Source of the DNA: Hofstenia miamia
Lineage: Eukaryota; Xenacoelomorpha; Acoela
Direction of reading: 5' to 3'
Assembly: GCA_004352715.1 (NCBI GenBank)
Contig: SCFE01000083.1
Span: 601,662 to 653,463 of the forward strand
Length of the DNA: 51,802 nucleotides
Shown: piece by piece, positions 45,685 to 51,474 of the stretch
Layout of the letters: every line of letters begins with the position of its first letter
How positions within the stretch are numbered: position 1 is the first letter of the stretch
Program-made: the position numbers and the translations under genes
The notes under the pieces: generated by a model
Told to the model about the DNA's origin: nothing
What the model saw: only the letters and a program-made list of their open reading frames with translations
Databases searched by the model: none

Positions 45685-48600
45685 CCTAATTTTTATGATA
45701 CTAATAATTTAATTTTTCAATCTTATATTGCATGCAATTTTAAAAAATTTGACAAAATATAGAACTTCTTTGCCGAAAAGACACTTGAAGGTTGAAACCC
45801 AAATTTGCAAAAAAAGGAACATACCGCTATTCCAATTGAATCGTTCTTCTGCCTTCTTTAGATTATTATCAATTGTAGTTAAATCTTCGCTTATGAGAGA
45901 AAATTCAACTGGCTGAGCTGTTTCTCGAATGATATTGTACCTAGTTTTATTTGAAATATAAACTTAGTTAAATTTAATCCAATACCTTTGCACTGCTAAA
46001 TCTAAATTTTGAGTATACTTAATGTAGACATTACAGCTCTTATATAGTTCTTTTGCTTTGGATGGCAAGCCTTCCGGGTGAATAAGGTTAAGATACTTCA
46101 TTTCTCTTAAAACGGCAAGCAACTAAATGAAAATATAAGATATCTATCAGACAACATATAATCTAAAATCAATTTTTATATTCGCTACTTCATTATATGA
46201 TTATCTTATTTAATTTGAGCACACAAATATTTTTTGTAATTTATTAAGCAAAAGGAAAAGATCTATATAAAGCGCAATATACACTATGAGTATCAATATC
46301 AGGAGGAATACTGTGAGGAGAAGTAATAATTATACTCTTAGATTTACTGTCATTAAGTGCGAGTTTGTTGACAGCAAACAATTTACGTATTTCATTAATG
46401 CAACATTGAAAATGTTCCAAAGCAGAAGTATGATTTGTGTGGAATGTGGTATACAGTCGAGTATCATCAGCTTCAGCTTATCACATTATCTGAATTCCAC
46501 AGCTATTGGTATAAATTCCACATAAGCAATGTACAAGAGAAATAGCAGTGGCCCTAGCAGTGATCCCTGAGCTACACCAAAGTTTAGTTCGTCACTAGAA
46601 TACCTACATCCTTTAATGTAGGCAAATTGTGATCTACCATGAAAATATGAATTAAACCATTTGAATCTGTTCTCCAAGCGTCATAGCAATATGTCGTGGT
46701 CAATTGTGTCAAACGCTTCACTAAGATCCAACAGAAAGACACAGCAATATTTATCAGGTTTATCAATTGCCATAAGAACATCATTATGGTTACGAAGTAG
46801 GACAGCTGCACAGCTATGGTAGGGACAGTGCGCACTCTACATAACAGGAAAAAGACCTTCAGTTTAGAGGTATACTTGCAGTTGCCGATTAACCCAGCGC
46901 TCGAGTATTTTAACTATAAGTGGAAGACAGATATTGGACAATAATTCTCCAATTTATTTTTGCCTAATAAAATTTTCTTCAACATTGGTGTAACAGCTGC
47001 TTTTTTTCCAGGTAAGAAGAGGAGCAGTAGATTGAGAGAGAGATTTATTGATTAAATGCAGCTATAAATGGTATAGTTGCGGAAAACTCGCTTTAACTAT
47101 TTTAGTTGGAAGAACATCAACAAGAACATCAATACAGCATGATTTAGTCGGACTATTGAAAATAGTTTCACTAAGCTCATTTAATGTCAATAAATCAAAG
47201 CAGGAAAACTGGTTAATCACACTAACGTCAGTATTTGTTGGTACAGCGTATGGATGATCAATCAATACTCTTTCACGAATATTACGAACTTTGAGGTCGA
47301 AATAACAAGCAAAGTCATGATCAATTGACTCATGATCTGGAAATTGATAGGTATCGGAAGAATCTATCAAGTGATCAATAAAACTTAACAAATATTTACC
47401 ATTACAATTCAAGAGTTTATTTGCAAAAAATTCCGAACGAAATCATCACCACTGCGAATTTTAAGCCATTTTCCTTCCAGTTTTTTTAGCCTGCTTTAGG
47501 TTTCTTAATGAGTTGTTGAGCCAAAGTGAATCACGACGATGCAGAAATTTTCGTTCAGAGAGGGATGCATATTTATCAATTATGGATTGAAACCAACTAT
47601 CACGTCTACATACCAGGTCATCAAGCGACAGGTTATCATTTATTCCTAGTGCAATGCAGCATTCAGAGAAACAGAGCAATGGAAAAGCCTTCACCATTTA
47701 AGTAATAGTCTAGAGAAGCGTAAGTTCCAGATAATCATCTCATGGAATGACTTTTTACCAGTTCCATGAAGACCATAGCACACAGACACATTACTCACTA
47801 GTGTACAACCAGCGTAGATTTAGTCACAAGTTGAGAATAATCTGTTGGTTCAATGATTTCAATGAAACGGTGTGCATAATTATCATTTGGATAATCTATG
47901 TGAAAATTGAAGTCACACTCAATCAAAACTTCAGAGCGGCAGAACAGAAGATTCTACAACAAATCAGAAAACTCAGGTAGAAAATATTAGAGGCCACTGA
48001 AGGCGGTCGGTAGACAGCAGTTAAACGAAATGTGGAACTGCAGCAATGAAAAGATCCGTCAAGGCGTTCATAGGACAGATTTGCTAAGTTCAAATCATTG
48101 TGCAATTCAAACCTAAATAATCACATATAAATTACACATATTCCATCGCCTCTGTTACCTCTCGGAATGGAGCAAATATTATATTCAGGTAATGATTGTT
48201 TAATCTCAGCTAATATAACATCATCACGACTATCACTCCACATCCATGATTCCGTGATAACACAAAAATGATTTTTCAATAATGATTTGAATCAGAATGG
48301 TGAGTTTGTGACGCAAGGATATCTAAAATTTTTTACTACAAACTCTAGCTTATTGCATTATGCCTGCTTTCAATACCTCTTTTGTTTCAATACTAGGTTT
48401 TAGGCTAGTTATGTTAAAATCAGTGCTAGACTGTTTATAATTTTGATGTCTTTTACCAAATTTCCCATTAAGGTATAATCTTCTGTACAATTCTTCGACT
48501 CTATGTCATATATCAAAATTGAAGAAATTATAACTTGGAAACCTTATTTTAATCACTGATAACGATTATTTGAAGAGTTCAACATTATATCAGTGATATG

Positions 48601-49708
48601 TTAGTCAAGTCAGTAATAGGGTAATTTTTCAAGAAAAAAAATTATGTTCCATCGAGTAAAAAATTTTAGATAGATAATCAATGTACATAAGATAAGATAA
48701 GATAAGATAAGAGATTCTATATTCAGATAAATGTTTACAATTCAATAACTGATAATTTATCTGAATAGCGTCATAAATTACAAAAAAATAACGAATCTAC
48801 AAATCAACATACATTACAAAAAGTAACAATTCTTACAGGCTATGGATGAATTACTTTATATTGTTATTTTAATGACGAGTTATCGTAGAGTTCTCCATGT
48901 TCATTATTACCTAATCAGTTTCGACATGATTATAACTTACAAAAAACACTAATTAATCAATGGCATGATTCATTTGAGCATAGTAAGGTATTTGTTATTG
49001 AACGTTTTTTACGAAATCAGAATTGTGTTCTATTTGTTCAAGAAGTAATTTTCTAAAGAAGAAGTGATAACTTGAACATTTTTGTGATCTGTAGTTTTTA
49101 TTCAGAAGTTTCTCCAACTTCCATTTCTAATAAAGATGAAAATTTATTTGCCCCAAGCATGCCCATGGTCCAAAACATAGTAAATATATTTAGTACGTTT
49201 TGATTTGTTTTTATTCAATTAGGTTTATCCAATATAATTCTCAATGGATTAAAAATTTGCAAGGTATATGTTTTAATGGATACAATTGGTTTTTAGCAGG
49301 GCACATGATCTGTCATTTCTAAGACATGATATGCATTAACGACTTCGCACCTATTCACATTTAGGAAATTAACACGCTTAAAACAAAACAATTGCTCATA
49401 GAATCCCAATAACTACACTCTTCTTATTAGTATGTTGTAGTACATTAATTTACTTCTTAATGCAGGTTATTAAATATTGTTTTAAATCAAAATTTGGAGC
49501 AGAGAAACTTGCCTGGGGGTTGAAGTTAACATCTATCAATTGAGTAGTTTCATCCCTGCAAATTAAAGACTTTTGGAGGTTAAAATTAATTTTTTCTTCA
49601 ACATTTTTTGCCCAGTTGCTATAAATTGAATTCTGAAATTCATCCAGATGCTCCATCATTTCATCGTACTTTTTTAGGACAAATTTTGCATCTTGGTTTT
49701 TCAATGAA
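13690..49708 (-). CDS. Axonemal dynein heavy chain, stem and linker part (18 exons, both ends outside window)
   Basis: The spliced product is a motor subunit of the ciliary axoneme: the N-terminal stem (DHC_N1) binds intermediate chains and other heavy chains, and the linker (DHC_N2) swings to give the power stroke. Eighteen exons join in phase and give 1,088 codons without a stop. Diagnostic runs include [111 protein letters not shown] and TQIWWTNE. Compared by memory, these best fit the beta-type outer-arm chains (DNAH9/11/17 group); DNAH5/8-type chains fit less well. AAA1 and the rest of the motor are missing and should lie to the left; the stem start lies to the right. Codon order in every exon follows the protein order, so the locus looks functional. 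The introns carry all the transposons. The family call is very secure, the subfamily less so. Confidence 0.93.
14165..15045 (+). pseudogene. Degenerate non-LTR reverse transcriptase fragment
   Basis: Pieces in several frames read like a non-LTR ORF2: [18 protein letters not shown], then [20 protein letters not shown] and CSKAFDKIP (RT palm), then SSFDYC and, near 14,820-14,900, the C-terminal-type stretch [11 protein letters not shown]. Many stops and shifts separate them. It ends just before the (ATT)n tract that borders the R4-like element. Family not resolved. Confidence 0.65.
15067..15093. repeat. (ATT)n microsatellite at the 3' end of the R4-like element
   Basis: Eight or so tandem ATT units; read on the minus strand this is (TAA)n following the element's 3' UTR. 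Confidence 0.9.
15093..16026 (-). mobile_element. R4/Dong-like non-LTR retrotransposon, 5'-truncated copy (zinc knuckle and restriction-like endonuclease)
   Basis: Minus-strand reading gives [20 protein letters not shown] and [18 protein letters not shown] (a CCHC knuckle). It goes on through [18 protein letters not shown] and [11 protein letters not shown], then [20 protein letters not shown] (the R-PD...D core of restriction-like endonucleases) and [28 protein letters not shown]. This is the C-terminus of REL-endonuclease non-LTR elements, best fit R4/Dong clade. The 3' UTR ends in (TAA)n on the minus strand and the other side is also (ATT/TAA)n. If the 156-N gap is spurious, the frame runs through. 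Only the 3' third of an element is present. Confidence 0.82.
15587..15742. other. Assembly gap (156 N) flanked by a ~68-bp duplication
   Basis: The bases before the gap (15519-15586) and after it (15743-15811) are the same ~68-bp sequence with two or three differences, both encoding the [16 protein letters not shown] segment on the minus strand. The gap may therefore be artificial. Confidence 0.95.
16027..16072. repeat. Imperfect (ATT)n microsatellite at the 5' side of the R4-like element
   Basis: ATT units with interruptions border the truncated 5' end of the element. Confidence 0.85.
16073..17186. other. Non-coding stretch in the 13.1-kb dynein intron
   Basis: TA repeat at 16393-16420; the rest AT-rich, no supported feature. 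Confidence 0.6.
17187..18010 (+). pseudogene. Degenerate non-LTR reverse transcriptase fragment (YGDD-type)
   Basis: Begins [20 protein letters not shown] (RT active-site region, YADD changed to YGDD) and then [53 protein letters not shown] and [11 protein letters not shown], in at least two frames. The same order of motifs occurs in the 38.9-kb fragment ([29 protein letters not shown]), so these are distant members of one group. Stops and frameshifts make it non-functional. Confidence 0.7.
18141..19141 (+). pseudogene. CR1/L2-like ORF1, SGNH/esterase-like, one frameshift near 18,983
   Basis: The first 282 codons run from ATG at 18141 to TAG at 18987. A Ser/Asn/Thr-rich N-terminal third is followed from residue ~138 by SGNH-like blocks: [12 protein letters not shown] (nucleophile Ser block), [14 protein letters not shown] (Gly block) and [13 protein letters not shown] (Asn block, altered from GTND). 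The Asp-x-x-His block [13 protein letters not shown] is found only in a neighbouring frame at 18,995, directly after the stop, showing one small indel around 18,983. That frame continues to TGA at 19139-19141, overlapping the ATG of ORF2. ORF1 esterase domains occur in CR1 and some L2 elements; the role is thought to be in RNP or membrane handling. The copy is broken, and its Asn block looks degenerate. Confidence 0.82.
19390..19413 (+). other. 2A-like ribosome-skipping motif (DIETNPGP) in ORF2
   Basis: Eight codons read DIETNPGP, preceded by hydrophobic [11 protein letters not shown]. This fits the D-x-E-x-N-P-G-P consensus of 2A peptides, where the ribosome omits the Gly-Pro bond. Such motifs are documented near the N-terminus of ORF2 in CR1/L2-type elements. 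Activity is inferred. Confidence 0.78.
19468..19494. repeat. (TA)n microsatellite inside retrotransposon ORF2
   Basis: About 13 TA units between the 2A-like motif and the endonuclease; the frame changes across it. Confidence 0.9.
22421..22960. other. Non-coding stretch after CR1/L2-like element
   Basis: Nothing recognised besides short frames. Confidence 0.55.
22961..23316. repeat. Tandem repeat, two copies of ~178 bp
   Basis: Copy 1 (22961-23138) and copy 2 (23139-23316) share caacatcaatt, then ataaaatgctt, acatagaagaattctaaa, acagattcagata and tttagtatgacttt in the same order with substitutions and small indels. AT-rich, non-coding. Confidence 0.75.
23317..24010. other. Non-coding stretch between two tandem repeats
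   Basis: No coding or repeat signal I can support. Confidence 0.55.
24011..24427. repeat. Tandem repeat, period ~222 bp, running into the 1-kb gap
   Basis: The stretch ttcaataactttttacactt recurs at 24021 and 24243, each followed by ttctattgattttg, a ttacggcca/ttacagcca segment and aattattcaattataccccc. A third unit begins just before the N gap, so the array may continue inside it. Confidence 0.75.
24428..25427. other. Assembly gap (exactly 1,000 N)
   Basis: A nominal-length gap between a tandem repeat on the left and a CR1/L2-like reverse transcriptase on the right. Confidence 0.99.
25428..26380 (+). pseudogene. CR1/L2-like reverse transcriptase, 3' part of a second copy
   Basis: Emerges from the N gap with [32 protein letters not shown] and [18 protein letters not shown], which align with [18 protein letters not shown] and [13 protein letters not shown] of the element at 18-22 kb. 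The frame breaks at about 25,768. The thumb and C-terminus return in another frame (25934-26380) with [21 protein letters not shown] and [16 protein letters not shown], ending near 26380. The 5' part, if any, is in the gap. It is a different, divergent copy from the first. Confidence 0.83.
26978..27115 (-). CDS. Dynein heavy chain exon 17 of 18 in window
   Basis: Encodes [33 protein letters not shown] and ends CDCGGQ. It corresponds to HL.KLFD....L.F through M.S..GE.V...... The exon is too short and ATG-poor to show as a long ORF. Acceptor TTTAG, donor ACAG/gttgct, phase 0. A 13.1-kb intron follows. Confidence 0.9.
27929..28175 (-). CDS. Dynein heavy chain exon 16 of 18 in window
   Basis: Encodes [53 protein letters not shown] and ends GNEPLK. 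K.L.DYLE.KR..FPRFYF.S..DLL.ILS.G is the most recognisable linker motif of dyneins. Acceptor TTTAG, donor TAAG/gtgaga, phase 0. Confidence 0.96.
28305..28722 (-). pseudogene. CR1/L2-like fragment, RT active site joined to C-terminus by internal loss
   Basis: Read on the minus strand: [14 protein letters not shown] and [14 protein letters not shown], corresponding to [13 protein letters not shown] and [10 protein letters not shown] in the 18-22-kb element. After a frame change comes [10 protein letters not shown], then [20 protein letters not shown], matching [19 protein letters not shown]. About 200 codons between are absent. A short relic close to the plus-strand copy at 28744. Confidence 0.75.
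28744..29298 (+). pseudogene. Non-LTR retrotransposon 3' fragment, copy A (family shared with 39260-39812)
   Basis: Encodes [40 protein letters not shown] and [12 protein letters not shown], the region after the RT palm in non-LTR elements. It is near-identical to 39260-39812 and keeps its frame where the other copy lost two bases. Similarity stops abruptly at both ends: the RT palm is missing on the left and the 3' UTR after ctgccgag on the right. Confidence 0.8.
29761..29957 (-). CDS. Dynein heavy chain exon 15 of 18 in window
   Basis: Encodes [58 protein letters not shown] and ends LPEDSNR. W...L...D.V...W.EVQRTW.HLE.IF.GSEDIR.QLP is one of the best conserved linker blocks. Acceptor TTTAG, donor CCG/gtagtt, phase 2. 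Confidence 0.95.
30020..30420 (+). pseudogene. Short non-LTR reverse-transcriptase-like fragment
   Basis: The frame at 30022 includes [20 protein letters not shown] and [14 protein letters not shown], which fits the post-palm pattern (DYC..L..G........LQ...NRA...I) of non-LTR elements. The frame ends after 81 codons. Family not resolved. Confidence 0.5.
31359..31501 (-). CDS. Dynein heavy chain exon 14 of 18 in window
   Basis: Encodes [20 protein letters not shown] and [22 protein letters not shown]...W and the DEDLIE.LE..Q run are linker motifs. Acceptor CTTAG, donor CAG/gtaact. The Tc1-like relic lies in the intron before it. Confidence 0.92.
31706..32957 (+). mobile_element. Tc1-like DNA transposon with inverted ends and broken transposase
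   Basis: Inverted ends: ttggataaatatattcggcc at 31706 and the complement of ttggaaaaatgtattcggcc ending at 32957. TA follows on the right; the matching left dinucleotide is changed (tc). Between them a transposase is readable in pieces: helix-turn-helix [20 protein letters not shown] with [12 protein letters not shown], then [16 protein letters not shown] and [13 protein letters not shown] (DDE core with the N-x-I-E-N-x-W motif). At least three shifts or stops interrupt it. Old, inactive. Confidence 0.85.
33147..33231. repeat. Long (TA)n microsatellite in a dynein intron
   Basis: About 80 bases of TA units with ACATG and ATGTATG interruptions, just downstream of exon 13's donor site. Confidence 0.95.
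33268..33376 (-). CDS. Dynein heavy chain exon 13 of 18 in window
   Basis: Encodes [20 protein letters not shown] and [16 protein letters not shown], matching the TTL..LL.L.LH.YE.EV..IVDKA.KE linker motif. Acceptor ATTAG, donor GAAG/gtatat. A long TA repeat begins about 37 bases beyond the donor. Confidence 0.93.
33444..33649 (-). CDS. Dynein heavy chain exon 12 of 18 in window
   Basis: Encodes [41 protein letters not shown] and ends [18 protein letters not shown] is the signature of the linker (DHC_N2). Acceptor TTTAG, donor ATCA/gttagt, phase 0. Confidence 0.95.
34033..34228 (-). CDS. Dynein heavy chain exon 11 of 18 in window
   Basis: Encodes [38 protein letters not shown] and ends [22 protein letters not shown] is a hallmark of axonemal heavy chains. 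Acceptor TTAAG (the only AAG acceptor), donor GCAG/gtatat, phase 1. Confidence 0.94.
34634..34837 (-). CDS. Dynein heavy chain exon 10 of 18 in window
   Basis: Encodes [39 protein letters not shown] and ends TMLDQ. It corresponds to the LPEKW..KK segment at the border of stem and linker. Acceptor TTTAG, donor CAG/gttctc, phase 0. The intron before it (34838-40085) holds an R4-like element and a non-LTR fragment. Confidence 0.9.
34838..36398. other. Dynein intron sequence without recognised content
   Basis: AT-rich; a 43-codon open stretch near 35,875-36,000 (starting [14 protein letters not shown]) is the only GC-richer piece and is unidentified. Confidence 0.55.
36399..36430. repeat. (TAA)n tract left of R4-like fragment
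   Basis: Taa units with aaac interruptions directly before the 3'-terminal fragment. Confidence 0.85.
36431..36536 (+). mobile_element. R4/Dong-like 3'-terminal fragment (~105 bp) inside (TAA)n
   Basis: Begins gttaggaacagctagagtcc and shares ctgggaactggtgag and accagcatgaa with the 3' ends at 38094-38190 and, on the minus strand, 15093-15200. It represents a strongly 5'-truncated copy with TAA repeats on both sides. Confidence 0.8.
36537..36588. repeat. (AAT)n microsatellite between two R4-like copies
   Basis: About 17 perfect AAT units between the 3' end of one copy and the 5' end of the next. Confidence 0.95.
36588..38191 (+). mobile_element. R4/Dong-like non-LTR retrotransposon, internally deleted copy with 5' and 3' ends
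   Basis: Starts directly after (AAT)n with a ~150-bp leader, then the N-terminal part of the protein: [34 protein letters not shown] and [13 protein letters not shown], a Myb-like WT-E...A..CY pattern. Further pieces in shifting frames follow, including the start of the RT domain ([39 protein letters not shown]). The sequence then jumps near 37,850 to NEYKFRHD and the end of the endonuclease domain ([27 protein letters not shown]), so most of the RT, the knuckle and the PD-D core are deleted. It ends in the common 3' UTR and (AAT)n. Many frameshifts; dead. Confidence 0.82.
38192..38204. repeat. (AAT)n tail after R4-like element
   Basis: Four AAT units following the 3' UTR, as at the other copies. 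Confidence 0.75.
38870..39900 (+). pseudogene. Non-LTR retrotransposon 3' part, copy B, with RT active site and 3' tail
   Basis: From 38893: [20 protein letters not shown], then [16 protein letters not shown] (RT active site), [16 protein letters not shown] and [22 protein letters not shown] at 39274 stops the frame, which resumes with [20 protein letters not shown] as in copy A. A 2-bp loss near 39,528 (relative to copy A) shifts the frame before [12 protein letters not shown]. The 3' UTR continues past the point where copy A ends and finishes in a TTA repeat near 39,880-39,903, a probable true 3' end. Confidence 0.83.
40086..40308 (-). CDS. Dynein heavy chain exon 9 of 18 in window
   Basis: Encodes [48 protein letters not shown] and ends STLVLLQ. 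The GDY.ALV and MFEP.KQTIDLL motifs mark the end of the stem. Acceptor TTTAG, donor GCAG/gtttct, phase 0. Confidence 0.92.
40309..41315. other. Dynein intron (between exons 8 and 9), nothing recognised
   Basis: AT-rich, no transposon signature found. Confidence 0.6.
41316..41661 (-). CDS. Dynein heavy chain exon 8 of 18 in window
   Basis: The longest exon here. It encodes [54 protein letters not shown] and [11 protein letters not shown], all strongly conserved in axonemal heavy chains. Acceptor TTTAG, donor ATAG/gtattt; the split codon becomes Ser, giving NYVTN-SLADL with the next exon. Confidence 0.95.
42418..42678 (-). CDS. Dynein heavy chain exon 7 of 18 in window
   Basis: Encodes [34 protein letters not shown] and [27 protein letters not shown] and the DIVEG run are typical of the stem of axonemal heavy chains. 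Acceptor TTTAG, donor CCG/gtattg. Joining it directly to the exon at 41661 restores the frame, so no exon is needed between them. Confidence 0.88.
42842..42977 (-). CDS. Dynein heavy chain exon 6 of 18 in window
   Basis: Encodes [19 protein letters not shown], then [10 protein letters not shown], ending SLNFLLDNT. It matches the YVDDMVVDGF-type stem motif. Acceptor CTAG, donor ACAG/gtacaa; the leftover G joins AC of the next exon to make Asp. Confidence 0.88.
43021..43149 (-). CDS. Dynein heavy chain exon 5 of 18 in window
   Basis: Forty-three codons beginning [17 protein letters not shown] and ending GEKLHELLT. It corresponds to the stem segment with the conserved [13 protein letters not shown] pattern. 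Acceptor CTAG, donor ACG/gttaat, phase 0 at both ends. Confidence 0.87.
43224..43339 (-). CDS. Dynein heavy chain exon 4 of 18 in window
   Basis: Encodes [15 protein letters not shown] and ends EIMSKWTK, equivalent to the stem helix before the conserved W. This is the only exon with a CAG acceptor (TTGCAG). Donor AAAG/gtctgt, phase 0. Confidence 0.85.
43375..43411. repeat. (TA)n microsatellite in dynein intron
   Basis: About 18 TA units preceded by a gatatctatat variant, just upstream of exon 4. Confidence 0.9.
43412..45627. other. Dynein intron (between exons 3 and 4), nothing recognised
   Basis: AT-rich; short frames at 43817-44029 and 44489-44677 match no family. Confidence 0.6.
45628..45682. 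repeat. (TA)n microsatellite in dynein intron
   Basis: Two TA blocks separated by a GC step. Similar TA tracts occur at 2985-3001, 6216-6233 and 16393-16420. Confidence 0.9.
45825..45940 (-). CDS. Dynein heavy chain exon 3 of 18 in window
   Basis: Encodes [20 protein letters not shown] and, further on, [11 protein letters not shown], matching the stem stretch that follows NLDLLVQ in other heavy chains. Acceptor CTAG, donor GCG/gtatgt. Phase is kept on both sides. Confidence 0.85.
45986..46122 (-). CDS. Dynein heavy chain exon 2 of 18 in window
   Basis: Encodes [15 protein letters not shown], then a segment ending in [11 protein letters not shown]. Acceptor TTTAG, donor AAAG/gtattg, leaving two bases of an Arg codon that the next exon completes. 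The stem motif AVLREVKYL is almost universal in axonemal heavy chains. Confidence 0.9.
46275..48290 (-). pseudogene. Degenerate non-LTR retrotransposon ORF2 (endonuclease and reverse transcriptase)
   Basis: In minus-strand order: [20 protein letters not shown] and [17 protein letters not shown] (APE endonuclease), [20 protein letters not shown] (linker), [39 protein letters not shown] (RT palm), [20 protein letters not shown], then [20 protein letters not shown] and [18 protein letters not shown]. Tyr of YADD is lost and there are many stops and shifts. It lies within the GC-AG dynein intron in the same orientation as the host gene. Family unresolved; different from the CR1/L2-like copies. 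Confidence 0.82.
48291..49512. other. Dynein intron part, only a pentanucleotide repeat
   Basis: Between the minus-strand retroelement and exon 1. No gene seen. Confidence 0.6.
48689..48712. repeat. Short (GATAA)n pentanucleotide repeat
   Basis: Four tandem aagat units (gataagataagataagataa). Confidence 0.8.
49513..49708 (-). CDS. Dynein heavy chain exon 1 of 18 in window
   Basis: The exon follows a TTTAG acceptor, starts with the last base of a split codon, and encodes a stem segment containing [28 protein letters not shown] and VNFNPQ. It ends CAG followed by GCAAGT, a GC donor of the usual strong form. Splicing to the next exon gives [17 protein letters not shown] in phase, as in other axonemal heavy chains. 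Confidence 0.88.
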
Positions 49709-50069
49709 CTAAATGCAAATATTTATATACAACAGCTTCCAAAAATATTTTTATTATATAATGTTTATGAATTCATTCTTTACAATACTTTAACAAAGAC
49801 ACCCACATAGACTTGATTAAACAGTCCTAGAAAGGACTAGCAATAAAATGGGAAAATATGCATAGTGAAATTTCATGTAATAATCTCATAGAATTTATAC
49901 ATAAAATGAAACAACAGTAAAATTAAAATTTAACACATTATTGCGAAAATGTTAAAAATATACTTTTATTTGAAATTTGGTTTCCGGAGTCACGCTCTAA
50001 GATATTTGCAATGCATTCCAGCACAAGAATTTTAATTATGTCTGCATAATTGCCATAGACATATCTAAT

Positions 50070-50570
50070 GGTTTTGACTGCGTGCCTAGTTGTGCAAAAT
50101 TTGTCGAAGATGTACCTTGAAGTCAACCCTTATGTTAAAAACTGAGCAGCCGACTTTCTGTCTCACCAATTTCGAGATGGTTGTCCGGTACCCACGACAG
50201 TCGAAGCTCCTCTATACAAATAGAGGTGTACCTCAGGGCACAGTCGGTGGTTTGTCATTTTCAAGATTTCTAGTGATCTTGATGATACACCAGACAGCAA
50301 TTAGGGAAATTTGTTGATGATGCCAACACTTGTTTTGCTAGCATCCACATGCAAGACTGCTGATACTGGGATACAGCGTTGCATTTGTCAACATGGTTTG
50401 AAGAAAATGAATTCCTGCTTTATGAATTAAAGCACCAAGGACTATCGGTCAGGTTAAGAGGAGATCTGTTCACGGATACCCTTGTATCCATTCCGCGCGT
50501 AATCCATCTAAGAGTGCTAGGCTTTACGATTGACGAGAAACTTGGTTTCAAGTTTCATATCTAATTCGTG
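50070..50570 (+). pseudogene. Non-LTR reverse transcriptase fragment
   Basis: [11 protein letters not shown] (RT motif B), then in another frame FVDDANTCFASI (active site, Ala to Val) and HLSTWFEENEFLL (the W...N.L motif), followed by RVLGFTIDEKLGF. Stops between frames show decay. Confidence 0.68.
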
Positions 50571-50997
50571 CATCTCTATCGAATTGTTGTTCACTATTCT
50601 AAATGATAAATAATTTCACATATGCAATATCAGCCTGTTGGTATTTCAGATGATTTTTTGCAAAAAAATGAAATATATAATCTATCAAACAGTACCAACT
50701 GCTTGTGATTAAACCCAAAATATCCTGCATATGACTTATATTCCTGCAGATAGTTCCTTAATAATGTTGAGGGCGCACTATTAGGATTGTTTATGATGTC
50801 CGAAAACACATAATTTATTGTCTGTAATTTTAGATTGAAAATAAAGGTGTTTTTTGAAAAGCATCAAGCAAAAACTTCGTAGTTGGCATGGAGTAGTAGC
50901 TAAAACTGTGCAAATACATAGCTTTTTCTGATTCTATTATCTTGGTTGAAGTGTTCAATGATAATATTTCGCAAAGAGCGAATAGTTATCCAAAAAA

Positions 50998-51474
50998 ATA
51001 ATAATTTATCTTGGAGTAGGTATTGATAAACATTTGTTTGAGGTTTTCAAAGTTTATCTTAAAAATCTCAGACAAATAGGTAAATCATATTATAAGCAAC
51101 TAACATATGCATAAGTGTTAAGTAAATTTCAATATTACTTTTTTATATTTAATCTATCAAGCATGGAATCAATTGCAAAAATTATAGCTGTTCAATTAGG
51201 ATATTAAATTATATACGAAAACACGACGTATAAAATCTTATTATGACAATGTTTAGATTACCAAACATTATGCATGCATACATTTACGTATAGCAAAATA
51301 TTCTTACCGTTTCTTAACGAATATATAAAAAGAAATAATAGAACTCAAAGAATAAATAATAAAAATAAATATTTCTTCACATTTTATTGCATAAAATATT
51401 GGAATAATATACATCTAGAACTCAAAAGAGAAATATCATTTAATAAATACAAAAATACTAATACAAAATATTAA
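50998..51474 (+). pseudogene. CR1/L2-like ORF2 C-terminal fragment
   Basis: IIYLGVGIDKHLFEVF aligns with [17 protein letters not shown] of the 18-22-kb element. SYYKQLTYA and LSKFQYYFFIFNL align with [20 protein letters not shown], and the last open frame (51274-51474) carries IKYWNNIHLELKREISFNKY, aligning with [20 protein letters not shown]. Several stops. A C-terminal relic. Confidence 0.72.
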
